From: JANYJJ01 sp038241115
GTDB lineage: Bacteria; Pseudomonadota; Gammaproteobacteria; Burkholderiales; Burkholderiaceae_C
NCBI GenBank assembly: GCA_038241115.1
Contig: JBBRGA010000067.1
Coordinates: 1-19,322, forward strand
Reading direction: 5' to 3'
Length of the DNA stretch: 19,322 nt
Positions 7,687 through 15,703 of the stretch are shown piece after piece; the first letter of the stretch is position 1; the number at the start of each line of letters is the position of its first letter. The position numbers and the translations under genes are program-made. The notes below the pieces were generated by a model. It made no database searches. It had not been told where the DNA came from and was given only the letters and a program-made list of their open reading frames with translations.

Positions 7687-10017
7687 ATGTTTGACGTCAA
7701 AGACGACAAAACCAAAACCCACACCAACACCCAGTCCCAGCCGATGGCCGGCAAATGCCCGTTCGGCGGCGACCGCATCGGCGGTGCTTTGGGCACACCG
7801 CCGGCGCTTTCCGATTGGTATCCGAATCGTCTGAAGGTGGAACAACTCCACCACAACGGTCCGCAGGCCAATCCGTTGGGCCACGAGTTCAACTACGCCG
7901 AGGCTTTCGGCAAGATCGACTTCGCAGCGCTGAAGGGTGACATCAAGGCCTTCCTGACCTCGTCGGTCGAGTGGTGGCCGTCCGACTACGGCCACTACGG
8001 CCCGCAAATGGTTCGCATGGCCTGGCATGCGGCCGGCACCTACCGGATCGCGGACGGCCGCGGTGGCGCGGGCGAGGCACTGCAGCGTTTTGCGCCGGTC
8101 AGCAGCTGGTGGGACAACGGCAACACCGACAAGTCGCGCCGCTTGCTGTGGCCCATCAAACAAAAATATGGGAGCGCGCTTTCCTGGGGCGACCTGATGG
8201 TGCTTACCGGCAACTGCGCGCTCGAAAGCATGGGCTTTCCGACCTACGGATTTGGTGGCGGTCGACAAGACGCCTGGGAAGCCGACACCGGCACCTACTG
8301 GGGCCCCGAGGTCTGGGATGCAGATCATGTTTCTTCGTTCGACAGCATGGTCACGCGCGACAAGCGCTGGCGCGGCCAAAACGGCGATGCCGACTACGAC
8401 CTTGAAAACCCCCTGGCTGCGTCGCACCAGTCGCTCATCTACGTGAACCCGGAAGGACCGTATGCCAACGGCGATCCGATGGGATCGGCACGCGACATCC
8501 GCATCACCTTCACCCGCATGGCCATGAACGACGAAGAAACGGTGGCGCTGATCGCAGGCGGCCATGCCTTCGGCAAGAGCCACGGGATGGTGCCCGCCAA
8601 GGAAATCGGCGCGCCACCCGAGATCGCCCAGCTGGAGGCGATGGGTCTGGGCTGGCACAACCCGAAAGGCTCCGGTCACTCCGAGCACACGATGACCAAC
8701 GGCATCGAGGGCAGCTGGACGCCCAACCCGACGCAGTGGGACAACAGCTATCTGGAGAACCTTTTCAAGTTCGAGTGGCAACAAACGAGGAGCCCTGCCG
8801 GTGCGCTGCAGTGGACCCCCACCGACTTGAGCGCGCCCCGAACCCCGGATGCGCACATTGCGGGGCAGATGAATCCGCTGATGATGATGACCAGCGACAT
8901 TGCGCTGAAGGTTGACCCGGCTTACCGCGCAGTGTGCGAGAAATTCCTGAATGATTTCGACGCATTCACGCAGGCGTTTTCCAAGGCCTGGTACAAGCTG
9001 ACCCACCGCGACATGGGCCCGCGCGAACGCTATCTCGGCCCGGAAAAACGCAACGACAACGACCTGCTTTGGCAGGATCCGATTCCGCTGCGTGAGCACG
9101 ATCCGATCAGCGCGCACGACATCACTGAGCTCAGGCGGTTGATTCTGGCCACAGGTGTTTCAGTTTCTGATCTGACCTTCACCGCCTTCTCGGCAGCGGC
9201 CACCTACCGCAACAGCGACAAGCGCGGTGGTGCCAACGGAGCGCGCCTGGCGCTGGCGCCGCAGAAGGATTGGGAAGTGAACCGGCGAACGGTCCCGGTG
9301 ATTGCCGCACTGCGCAAGCTCATGAGCGAGTTCAATGCCAAGCAATCTGGCAACACCCGGGTTTCGCTCGCCGACCTGATTGTGTTGGGCGGCTGCACGG
9401 CGGTCGACAAAGCCGCGTCGGATGCGGGTGTGCAGGTCGTCGCAGCCTTCACGCCGGGCCGACGCGACACCACGCAAGAGCTCACCGACATCGAAATGTT
9501 CACCTGGCTGAAGCCGGTGGCCGACGGATTTCGCAACTACACCGACAACCAGTTCGAGCAAATGGCGCCGACGCTTGCGCCCGAGGAAATGTTTCTCGAC
9601 AAGGCGCAGATGCTGGCACTCACTGTGCCGGAATGGGTGGCGCTGGTCGGCGGCTTGAGGGTCTTGGGCACGAACCACGACGGCTCCAGTGACGGCGTGT
9701 TCACCGCCCGGGTCGGCGTGCTCTCCAACGACTTCTTCACCGTGTTGACCAGCATGGACTTCGATTGGAAAAAGGCAGACGAATTGGGCCTGAACTTCAC
9801 GCTCAACGACCGCACTTCCGGCCAACCGAGGTTCAAGGCGAAACGCAGCGACCTGATCTTCGGCGCCAACAGCCAGCTTCGCGCAGTGGCCGAGGTGTAT
9901 GCGGCAGGCGATGGGCACGCACGGTTTGTGAACGACTTCGTGAAGGTCTGGGACAAGGTCATGATGCTCGACCGCTTCGACGTGCGGGCTGAAGACTCCC
10001 GACATCGCCATGGCTGA
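7687..10017 (+). CDS. katG: catalase-peroxidase KatG (HPI)
   Basis: A bifunctional haem catalase-peroxidase (2 H2O2 to O2 and water, plus peroxidase activity), cytoplasmic, 776 residues, slightly longer than the usual ~720-750. Distal haem residues are Arg110, Trp113 and His114 in VRMAWHAAGTYR. The proximal haem ligand is His293 in GGHAFGKSHG. The Met-Tyr-Trp cofactor needed for catalase activity can form from Trp113, Tyr252 (LIYVNPEG) and Met278 (TRMAMND), all present. The C-terminal duplicated, haem-free domain is complete. The residue aligned with Mycobacterium tuberculosis Ser315 is Asn338 (TNGIEGSW). ATG at 7687 is used; the alternative Met20 just before AGKCPF would remove a Thr/Gln/Asn-rich tail and cannot be excluded. 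No oxyR gene is in the window. An aldo/keto reductase follows on the same strand after 78 bp, so an operon is plausible. Confidence 0.98.
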   Translation: MFDVKDDKTKTHTNTQSQPMAGKCPFGGDRIGGALGTPPALSDWYPNRLKVEQLHHNGPQANPLGHEFNYAEAFGKIDFAALKGDIKAFLTSSVEWWPSDYGHYGPQMVRMAWHAAGTYRIADGRGGAGEALQRFAPVSSWWDNGNTDKSRRLLWPIKQKYGSALSWGDLMVLTGNCALESMGFPTYGFGGGRQDAWEADTGTYWGPEVWDADHVSSFDSMVTRDKRWRGQNGDADYDLENPLAASHQSLIYVNPEGPYANGDPMGSARDIRITFTRMAMNDEETVALIAGGHAFGKSHGMVPAKEIGAPPEIAQLEAMGLGWHNPKGSGHSEHTMTNGIEGSWTPNPTQWDNSYLENLFKFEWQQTRSPAGALQWTPTDLSAPRTPDAHIAGQMNPLMMMTSDIALKVDPAYRAVCEKFLNDFDAFTQAFSKAWYKLTHRDMGPRERYLGPEKRNDNDLLWQDPIPLREHDPISAHDITELRRLILATGVSVSDLTFTAFSAAATYRNSDKRGGANGARLALAPQKDWEVNRRTVPVIAALRKLMSEFNAKQSGNTRVSLADLIVLGGCTAVDKAASDAGVQVVAAFTPGRRDTTQELTDIEMFTWLKPVADGFRNYTDNQFEQMAPTLAPEEMFLDKAQMLALTVPEWVALVGGLRVLGTNHDGSSDGVFTARVGVLSNDFFTVLTSMDFDWKKADELGLNFTLNDRTSGQPRFKAKRSDLIFGANSQLRAVAEVYAAGDGHARFVNDFVKVWDKVMMLDRFDVRAEDSRHRHG

Positions 10018-10095
10018 ACAAGAATGCAGGAGGATGAGCTCGCGCAGCAAGCGATCTTCACTCTGCAGCCATCACAACCCAAAGGATTCCTGACC

Positions 10096-11142
10096 ATGCG
10101 CCATAACGCACTCGGCCGCACCGGCGTGTTTGTCTCTGAACTTTGCCTGGGCACCATGACCTTCGGCGGCGGCGGCGGCATCTGGGGCCAGATTGGCAAC
10201 CTGCAGCAGGCCGATGCCGAACGCCTCGTCGGGCAGGCAATCGACTCGGGCATCAACTTCATCGACACCGCCGATGTGTACGCCGGCGGCATGTCGGAGC
10301 AGATCACCGGGCAGGCACTGAAAAATCTCAAGGTGCCGCGCGAAAACGTGGTCGTCGCCACCAAGGTTTTTGGTGAGACAGACGGCGGCCCGAACGGTCG
10401 CGGGCTGTCGCGCAGCCACATTCTGGATGGCGTCAAGGCCAGCTTGAAGCGGCTGCAGCTCGACCACATCGACCTGTACCAAGTGCACGGCTTCGATTCG
10501 GCCACGCCGGTCGAGGAAACGCTTCGCGCGCTCGACCAATTGGTGCGCCACGGCCATGTCCGCTACATCGGCGTGTCGAACTGGGCGGCCTGGCAAATCA
10601 CAAAGGCGCTGGGTGTCTCGCAGCGCCTGGGCTTGGCACGCTTCGAGTCGCTGCAGGCCTACTACACCGTGGCCGGTCGCGACCTCGAACGCGAGCTGAT
10701 CCCGATGCTCAAGAGCGAAGGTGTCAGCCTGATGGTCTGGAGCCCGCTGGCGGGTGGTTTGCTCAGCGGCAAGTACGGGCGCGAGCAACAGGCCGAAGCA
10801 GGCAGCCGCCGCATCGCGTTCGACTTCCCGCCCGTCGACAAGAACCGCGCCTTCGACTGCATTGATGCCATGCGTCCGATGGCACAGTCGCGCGGTGTGT
10901 CGGTGGCGCAAGTGGCGCTTGCGTGGCTGCTGCATCAACCCCAGGTCACCAGCGTGATCGTGGGTGCCAAACGGCCCGAGCAGTTGGCCGACAACCTGGC
11001 CGCCACGCAGGTCACGCTGAGCCAGAGCGAACTCGCCGCCTTGAACGAAGTCAGCCGCCTACCGGCCGAGTACCCGGGCTGGATGCTGGAGCGCCAGGGC
11101 GAGGCCCGGCGCAAGCAAATGCTGCAGGAGCATCGGCCCTGA
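10096..11142 (+). CDS. aldo/keto reductase
   Basis: A 348-residue NADPH-dependent oxidoreductase of the aldo/keto reductase superfamily (AKR, TIM barrel), which reduces aldehydes or ketones to alcohols in the cytoplasm. ATG at 10096 is preferred to the upstream in-frame ATG at 10024 because AAAGGA precedes it by nine bases and it gives the standard beginning RHNALGRTGVFVSELCLGTMTFG. The catalytic tetrad is visible: Asp57 and Tyr62 (DTADVYAGG), Lys90 (VATKVFG) and His131 (YQVHGFD). The NADPH-binding region near the C-terminus reads VIVGAKRPEQLADN, as in Tas/YajO/Kv-beta-like AKRs. It lies 78 bp downstream of katG and is probably co-transcribed, which would fit removal of carbonyl products of oxidative damage. 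The actual substrate cannot be predicted. Confidence 0.95.
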   Translation: MRHNALGRTGVFVSELCLGTMTFGGGGGIWGQIGNLQQADAERLVGQAIDSGINFIDTADVYAGGMSEQITGQALKNLKVPRENVVVATKVFGETDGGPNGRGLSRSHILDGVKASLKRLQLDHIDLYQVHGFDSATPVEETLRALDQLVRHGHVRYIGVSNWAAWQITKALGVSQRLGLARFESLQAYYTVAGRDLERELIPMLKSEGVSLMVWSPLAGGLLSGKYGREQQAEAGSRRIAFDFPPVDKNRAFDCIDAMRPMAQSRGVSVAQVALAWLLHQPQVTSVIVGAKRPEQLADNLAATQVTLSQSELAALNEVSRLPAEYPGWMLERQGEARRKQMLQEHRP

Positions 11143-11166
11143 AGATAGAAGTGCGGTGTCTGGCCG

Positions 11167-14100
11167 TCAGTCTTTCCCCGACACCATCAGCCGCCGTTCG
11201 AGCCAATCGGCCAGAGGCCGCGGCCGCGCGAACAGGAAGCCCTGCATCACCGGGCAGCCTGCGGCCACCAGGAAATCGGCTTGCGCCTGCGTCTCGACGC
11301 CCTCGGCAACGACGTGCAGCTTCAGGTTGCGCGCCATCGACAAAATCGTCTCGACGATGCTGGTGTCGCCCGGGTCGTGCGGCGTGTCGCGCACGAAGCT
11401 GCGGTCGATCTTCAGCTCGAACAAGGGCAGGCGGCGCAGGTAGGCCAGGCTCGAGTAGCCGGTGCCGAAGTCGTCGATGGAGAAGCGGATGCCCAGTTGC
11501 ACAAGCTCTGACATGCGCGCCTGCGCGCCTTCCCAGTCGTCGATGAGCAGGCTCTCAGTCACCTCGAACACCAGTTGCGATGCCGGGGCACCGGTGGCGG
11601 CCAGCACGTCGCGCACCTGTTGGACGAAGTCGTCCTTGCGGAATTGGCGCGGGCTGACGTTGACAGACAGCGGCAGCGAGCGCCCGGCGGTCTGCATGCG
11701 CACCAGCGCTTCGCAGGCCTGGCGGATGACGAAATCGCCCAGCGGCAGGATCAGCCCGGTGTCTTCGGCAACCGGAATGAACCGCGCCGGCGAAACCTTG
11801 CCTCGCGTGGGGTGCGTCCAGCGCAGCAGCAGTTCGCCGCCAACCTCGGTGCCGTGGGCGTCGAACTGCGGCTGAATGTGCGCTGAGATCTGCTGGCTGC
11901 CCAGGGCTTCTTTCAGGTCCTGCTCGAGCGCCAGGCGGTCTTCCACCTCGGCTTGCATTTCGGGCTCGAAAAAAGCGATGCGGTTGCGGCCGTTCGACTT
12001 GGCGCGGTACATCGCGGTGTCGGCCTCGCGCAGCAGGTCGTCGACGTGCTCGTTGGCTTTCGGGAACAGCGTGATGCCGATGCTGCCCGAGCTGCCGTAC
12101 AGCGTGCCGTCGACGTCGTAGGGCTGCTCCAGCACCTCGCGCACCTTGTCGGCCACAGCACGCGCATGGCGCACGCCCGCTTCCAGGTCGTGTCCCAGTT
12201 GGCCGATCAGCACCACGAACTCGTCGCCGCCCAAGCGCGCTACCGAGTCGTCGCCGCGCAGCTGTTGTGACAAACGCTGCGCCACTTGCTGCAGCAGTCG
12301 GTCGCCCACCGAATGGCCGCGTGCGTCGTTGATTTGCTTGAAGTTGTCGAGGTCGATGAACAGCAGTGCGCCGACCTGCCCGCCGCGATGCGCCGCACTC
12401 AGCGCGTGCTCGATGCGGTCCATCAGCAAGCGCCGGTTCGGCAACCCGGTGAGGGCATCGAAATAGGCCAGCCGGTGGGTGTTGTCCTCGGCCCGCTTGC
12501 GCTCGGTGATGTCGGTGATGAAGCCGTGCCACAGCACGCTGCCGTCGGCCAGCCGCTCGGGCATCGCGTCGCCCTGGCGCCAGCACTCGCCTTGCACAGG
12601 CAACACCACGCGGTACGCCTGTCGCCAGGGCTGAAGCGTCGCGGCCGAATCCGCGATGGCCGCAGCCACGGCGTCGGCGTCGTCGGGATGCAGGCGCATG
12701 CGGGCCCGTGTGGAATCCTCGCGCACCTGCTCAGCGGTGAGTTCGTACAACTGCTCGATGCCGGGGCTGACGAAAGGAAAGCTCGCGCTGCCGTCGGCTT
12801 GCCGCTGGTACTGAAAAACCATCCCCGGCACGTGCTGCACAAGGTTGTCCAGCAGGTCCAGACTGCGCTGCAGACGCCGCTCCCACTGGTGGCGCTCGGT
12901 GATGTCGCGAAACACCACACCCGCGATCAGTTGCCCATCGCGGTCGGTGTAGGCCGAAGATGAAATCTCGGCTTCGAAAGGCTCGCCGTTGCCGCGCACC
13001 ATGCGCAGCTTGCCGTGGGCGCGGCCGCTGCGTGCGCGCTCTTGCAAAAGCAGCAGCAGCCGCGAGTCGCTGGCGTCCATCAAACCGTTGCGGCCCACGG
13101 CCCGCACCTCGGCTTCGCTCAAACCCAGCATTGCGCAAGCGGCCGGGTTGGCCGCCAGCACGCTGCCGTTTGGAAGCGTTTGCAGCACGCCGTCCATGCT
13201 GTTGGCAAACAGCATTTCGTAGCTTTGCTGCGTGGCCAGCCGTTCCTGTTCGGCGCGTTTGATGTCGGTGAGGTCGGTGTTGGTGCCCGACAAGCGCACC
13301 GCACGACCGCTGGCCGGGTCACGCAGGATGTAGCCGCGCGACAGCACCGGTGTGAAGTGGCCGGCCTTGTGGCGCAGCCGCATTTCGGCGTTGTAGTGCT
13401 CGGCCTTGCCGCGAATGCTGGCGCCGAATAGTTGGCTGACGCGCTTCAAGTCATCGGGGTGGATGAGCTTTTCCCACAACTGATCGCTGTCGGGCAACTC
13501 GTCGTTTTCGTAGCCGAGCATGGCCCAGCCACGTGCCGAGTTGAAGCGCTGGCCACTCACCAGATCCCAGTCCCACCAGCCGTCGTTGGCGCCTTTGAGC
13601 ACCAGCGACATGCGCGTCTCGCTGCGTTCCAGCCGGGTCTGCACCTCGCGCAGGCGGTCGCGCTCGGCACGCAGCGCCTGCGCCGCGTCGGCCAGTTCAC
13701 GCTGGCCGCGGCGCAGCTCGAGTTGCGTCACCACTTGGCGCGCCATCGCCATCAGCGCGGCGCATTGCGAGTCGTTGAATTCACGCGGCTCGCGGTCCAG
13801 CACGCAAAGTGTTCCCACCGCGTGACCGCCCGGTGTGACCAGCGGCGCGCCGGCATAAAAGCGGATGTGCGGATCGCTGGTGACGAGGGAGTTGTCCGCA
13901 AAACGCGCATCCAGGTGCGCGTCGTGCACGACCATCACGCTGTTTGCGCGGATGGCGTGGTCGCAAAAAGCCATGCTGCGCGGTGTTTCGCTGACATCCA
14001 AGCCCACGCGTGACTGGAACCATTGCCGGTCACGGTCGATCAGGCTGATCAGCGCGATCGGCATGCCGAAAAAGCTTGCCGCGAGCATCGTGATGTCGTC

Positions 14101-14196
14101 GGTGCCCTGCTCGGCCGTGGTGTCGAGTACGTGATAGTCGAGCAGCGCCTGCAAGCGCTGTTCTTCGGGGTCGTGCGTTGCGTCAACTGCTTGCAT
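11167..14196 (-). CDS. GAF-PAS-GGDEF-EAL cyclic-di-GMP turnover protein
   Basis: A 1009-residue cytoplasmic signalling protein that could make and/or degrade cyclic di-GMP. An N-terminal GAF domain (about 10-165: RDRQWFQSRVGL, DARFADNSLV, IRFYAGAPLV, VGTLCVLD) is followed by a short coiled coil and about three PAS/PAC domains to about residue 570. The GGDEF domain has the intact motif at 656-660 and an RGDD inhibitory (I) site five residues before it, so diguanylate cyclase activity with product inhibition is expected. The EAL domain has ELL instead of EAL at 788-790 but keeps the catalytic Glu788 and the other metal and substrate residues (NVSPRQF, EVTES, DDFGTGYSS, LKIDRSFV, AEGVET), so phosphodiesterase activity is likely. 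No membrane segment is seen. The start has no clear Shine-Dalgarno site. It converges on the aldo/keto reductase with 24 bp between stops. Confidence 0.96.
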   Translation of the reverse strand: MQAVDATHDPEEQRLQALLDYHVLDTTAEQGTDDITMLAASFFGMPIALISLIDRDRQWFQSRVGLDVSETPRSMAFCDHAIRANSVMVVHDAHLDARFADNSLVTSDPHIRFYAGAPLVTPGGHAVGTLCVLDREPREFNDSQCAALMAMARQVVTQLELRRGQRELADAAQALRAERDRLREVQTRLERSETRMSLVLKGANDGWWDWDLVSGQRFNSARGWAMLGYENDELPDSDQLWEKLIHPDDLKRVSQLFGASIRGKAEHYNAEMRLRHKAGHFTPVLSRGYILRDPASGRAVRLSGTNTDLTDIKRAEQERLATQQSYEMLFANSMDGVLQTLPNGSVLAANPAACAMLGLSEAEVRAVGRNGLMDASDSRLLLLLQERARSGRAHGKLRMVRGNGEPFEAEISSSAYTDRDGQLIAGVVFRDITERHQWERRLQRSLDLLDNLVQHVPGMVFQYQRQADGSASFPFVSPGIEQLYELTAEQVREDSTRARMRLHPDDADAVAAAIADSAATLQPWRQAYRVVLPVQGECWRQGDAMPERLADGSVLWHGFITDITERKRAEDNTHRLAYFDALTGLPNRRLLMDRIEHALSAAHRGGQVGALLFIDLDNFKQINDARGHSVGDRLLQQVAQRLSQQLRGDDSVARLGGDEFVVLIGQLGHDLEAGVRHARAVADKVREVLEQPYDVDGTLYGSSGSIGITLFPKANEHVDDLLREADTAMYRAKSNGRNRIAFFEPEMQAEVEDRLALEQDLKEALGSQQISAHIQPQFDAHGTEVGGELLLRWTHPTRGKVSPARFIPVAEDTGLILPLGDFVIRQACEALVRMQTAGRSLPLSVNVSPRQFRKDDFVQQVRDVLAATGAPASQLVFEVTESLLIDDWEGAQARMSELVQLGIRFSIDDFGTGYSSLAYLRRLPLFELKIDRSFVRDTPHDPGDTSIVETILSMARNLKLHVVAEGVETQAQADFLVAAGCPVMQGFLFARPRPLADWLERRLMVSGKD

Positions 14197-14216
14197 TGCG
14201 GGCCAATGTGAATGGG

Positions 14217-14238
14217 GGTTCGGCGGTGTGGCCGAACC
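14217..14238. other. perfect hairpin 1 in OYE/GGDEF-EAL spacer
   Basis: GGTTCGGC (14217-14224) and GCCGAACC (14231-14238) form an 8-bp perfect stem with a 6-base loop. On the minus strand it ends 20 bases before the GGDEF-EAL start codon, so it would lie in that gene's leader. No T-run follows. It may control translation or terminate transcription with Rho, or simply be structure at an operon border. Confidence 0.45.
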
Positions 14239-14248
14239 TCGGTCTGCT

Positions 14249-14270
14249 GGTCGGGCCGTGCGGCCCGACC
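14249..14270 (-). terminator. perfect GC-rich hairpin downstream of OYE gene (terminator candidate)
   Basis: GGTCGGGCC (14249-14257) and GGCCCGACC (14262-14270) make a 9-bp perfect stem around a GTGC loop, starting 13 bases after the OYE stop on the minus strand. The stem is strong, but the 3' side on the minus strand (AGCAGACC) lacks the U-run of a textbook intrinsic terminator. It is therefore a candidate terminator or a 3'-end protecting hairpin for the OYE transcript. Confidence 0.5.
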
Positions 14271-14283
14271 CATTCTCAAAGGT

Positions 14284-15396
14284 TTACGCTGCCGCCGGAA
14301 AAAACGGGAAGTCGGTGTAGCCCTGAGCGGTTGGGGCAGACCATGTTTGCTCGTCGGCCGGGGGGTTCAGCTCCCAGCCGTTGGCAAAGCGCGCGACCAG
14401 GTCGGGGTTGCTCAAAAACGGACGTCCAAAGGCAATCAGGTCGGCCTGATTGGCGGTGATGGCTGCCTCTGCGGTGGCCTGCGTGTAGCCGCAGTTGCCC
14501 ATCAACGGTCCGTCGAACACCGCACGGAATTCCGCCAGTTCCATGGGCGTGCCCAAGCCGTGAAATCCAAACGCCAAACCGTCCATGAGGTGCAGGTAGG
14601 CCAGCCCGTGTCCGTTCAGCTGTGTGGCAACGTAGGTGAAGGTTTCACGGAAGTCGGGTGAGCCCATGTCGTTGAAGATCCCGTTGGGCGAGAGCCGCAC
14701 GCCGACCCGGTTGGCCGGCCACACCGTGAGCACGGCCTCCAGGACTTCCTTCAGGAAGCGGAAGCGGTTTTCGACAGGTCCGCCGTAGCCGTCGGTGCGG
14801 TGGTTGGTTTTGGATTGCAGGAAGCTGTCGATGAGATAGCCGTTTGCCGCATGGATCTCCACCCCGTCGAAGCCCGCTGCCTTGGCCCGCTCGGCGGCTG
14901 CCCGGTAGTCGGCCACGGTGGCTGCAATTTCGGCGATTTCCAGGGCGCGCGGCACCTCGTAGGGCTCCTTGCCTTTGGGTGTGTGAATCGTGTCGCCGTT
15001 GATCTTGACGGGCGACGGGGCCACGGCTGGTTTGCCGCCGTGGTAGCTGCTGTGGGAGGCGCGCCCGCAGTGCCAGAACTGCAGAAACATCGGCGTGCCC
15101 TGCGCGTGCACCGCATCCACGATGTGCTTCCAGCCGGCCACTTGCGCGTCGTTGTAGATGCCGGGTGTGTCGACCCAGCCGTTGCCCTGTTCCGAGACCA
15201 CGGTGGCCTCGGCAATGATCAGTCCGGCGGTGGCGCGCTGCACGTAATACTCGGCCATCAAGGCGTTGGGCTGACGCTCGACCCCGGCCCGGGCTCGGGT
15301 CAGAGGGGCCATCACAACGCGGTTGCGCAGCGGCAATCCCGACATGTCAAACGGTGACAGCAATGCTGGAGAAGTCGAAGAGTTTGGAGTCGTCAT
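14284..15396 (-). CDS. nemA: Old Yellow Enzyme family ene-reductase (N-ethylmaleimide reductase-like)
   Basis: A 370-residue FMN-dependent alkene reductase: NADPH reduces FMN, which then reduces the C=C bond of activated alkenes such as enones, maleimides and quinones, and often nitro-compounds. ATG at 15396 fits the family start (LLSPFDMSGLPLRNRVVMAPLTRARA); the frame is open further upstream but only with an unlikely TTG. Substrate-binding His182 and Asn185 and proton donor Tyr187 are in VEIHAANGYLIDSFLQ, followed by the RTDGYGG signature. The FMN-binding C-terminal part (MGNCGYTQ, IAFGRPFLSNPDL) is intact. Length and motifs match NemA/XenA-B-type classical OYEs; the gene symbol is by resemblance only, and no nemR-like gene is present. 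The start codon follows a G-free, C/A-rich leader with no Shine-Dalgarno site. A promoter with symmetric repeats lies about 200 bp upstream. Confidence 0.95.
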   Translation of the reverse strand: MTTPNSSTSPALLSPFDMSGLPLRNRVVMAPLTRARAGVERQPNALMAEYYVQRATAGLIIAEATVVSEQGNGWVDTPGIYNDAQVAGWKHIVDAVHAQGTPMFLQFWHCGRASHSSYHGGKPAVAPSPVKINGDTIHTPKGKEPYEVPRALEIAEIAATVADYRAAAERAKAAGFDGVEIHAANGYLIDSFLQSKTNHRTDGYGGPVENRFRFLKEVLEAVLTVWPANRVGVRLSPNGIFNDMGSPDFRETFTYVATQLNGHGLAYLHLMDGLAFGFHGLGTPMELAEFRAVFDGPLMGNCGYTQATAEAAITANQADLIAFGRPFLSNPDLVARFANGWELNPPADEQTWSAPTAQGYTDFPFFPAAA

Positions 15397-15587
15397 GGGT
15401 GGGTTTGTGGTGAGGTTGCTAAAGAAGGTCAAGACGGTGTCAGGCCAAAGTGAGAGTGGACGTGTGGAGGTCAATGGCCGCTGGCGCAGGCCCCGGTTGC
15501 CACTCAGACCGCACAGCAATTTCGGACCGTCCGGCCAGACCGACGGCATGAGTTTGCAATTGAATCCGTGCGCGAGGTTTCGCCGTA
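15397..15587 (-). other. about 190-nt untranslated leader of the OYE gene with GGTCAA half-sites
   Basis: If the promoter at 15605-15633 is right, the OYE transcript has a leader of about 200 bases. It contains two further GGTCAA words on the plus strand (15427-15432 and 15469-15474), matching the half-sites of the operator-like repeat upstream. It ends in a stretch with no G on the minus strand (15397-15418). I see no small gene and no recognised riboswitch. Confidence 0.35.
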
Positions 15588-15633
15588 TTGACCGCCTGGT
15601 CAACTATAAATTGAGTCTTGACCTGGCGCTCAA
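15588..15633 (-). promoter_or_regulatory. candidate sigma-70 promoter of OYE gene with overlapping TTGACC-N4-GGTCAA operator
   Basis: On the minus strand TTGAGC (15633-15628) and TTTATA (15610-15605) are separated by 17 bases, a good sigma-70 arrangement and the most AT-rich spot in the area. Transcription would begin near 15598, inside a perfect inverted repeat TTGACC-GCCT-GGTCAA (15588-15603, plus-strand reading). A third half-site, TTGACC at 15618-15623, lies in the spacer between -35 and -10, 30 bp from the first. A repressor bound here would block initiation. E. coli nemA is repressed by the TetR-family protein NemR, so a similar logic is possible, but the regulator here is unknown. Confidence 0.5.
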
Positions 15634-15677
15634 AGCACTGAAGTCCAGACAAACCCGAACCAACACATGAGTAAGCA

Positions 15678-15688
15678 CCGCATTGCGG
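15678..15688. promoter_or_regulatory. 11-bp palindrome CCGCATTGCGG upstream of OYE promoter
   Basis: CCGCA-T-TGCGG is a perfect palindrome centred about 85 bases upstream of the inferred OYE transcription start. The identical 11-mer recurs in the lysR/qor divergent promoter at 18133-18143. It is a candidate binding site for the LysR-type regulator of this window; that link is inference. It also lies just after the stop of the DUF2461 gene, where it could instead be a weak hairpin. Confidence 0.4.
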
Positions 15689-15703
15689 ACCGTGGTGTAG
15701 TTC

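Noticed and set aside
7573..9117. 514-codon minus-strand open frame antisense to katG
   Set aside because: It mirrors the katG coding frame in high-G+C DNA, has no family motif, and katG is unmistakable on the plus strand.
10024..10095. 24-codon N-terminal extension of the aldo/keto reductase
   Set aside because: AAAGGA and the normal AKR start lie at 10096; the extension has no family similarity.
11155..11185. GGTGTC...GACACC inverted repeat between the AKR and GGDEF-EAL stops as a bidirectional terminator
   Set aside because: The loop is 19 bases, there are no T-runs, and it extends into the GGDEF-EAL coding end.
13432..14013. 193-codon plus-strand frame opposite the GGDEF-EAL gene
   Set aside because: It lies wholly inside the GAF/PAS coding region, has no ribosome site, and has no recognisable domain.
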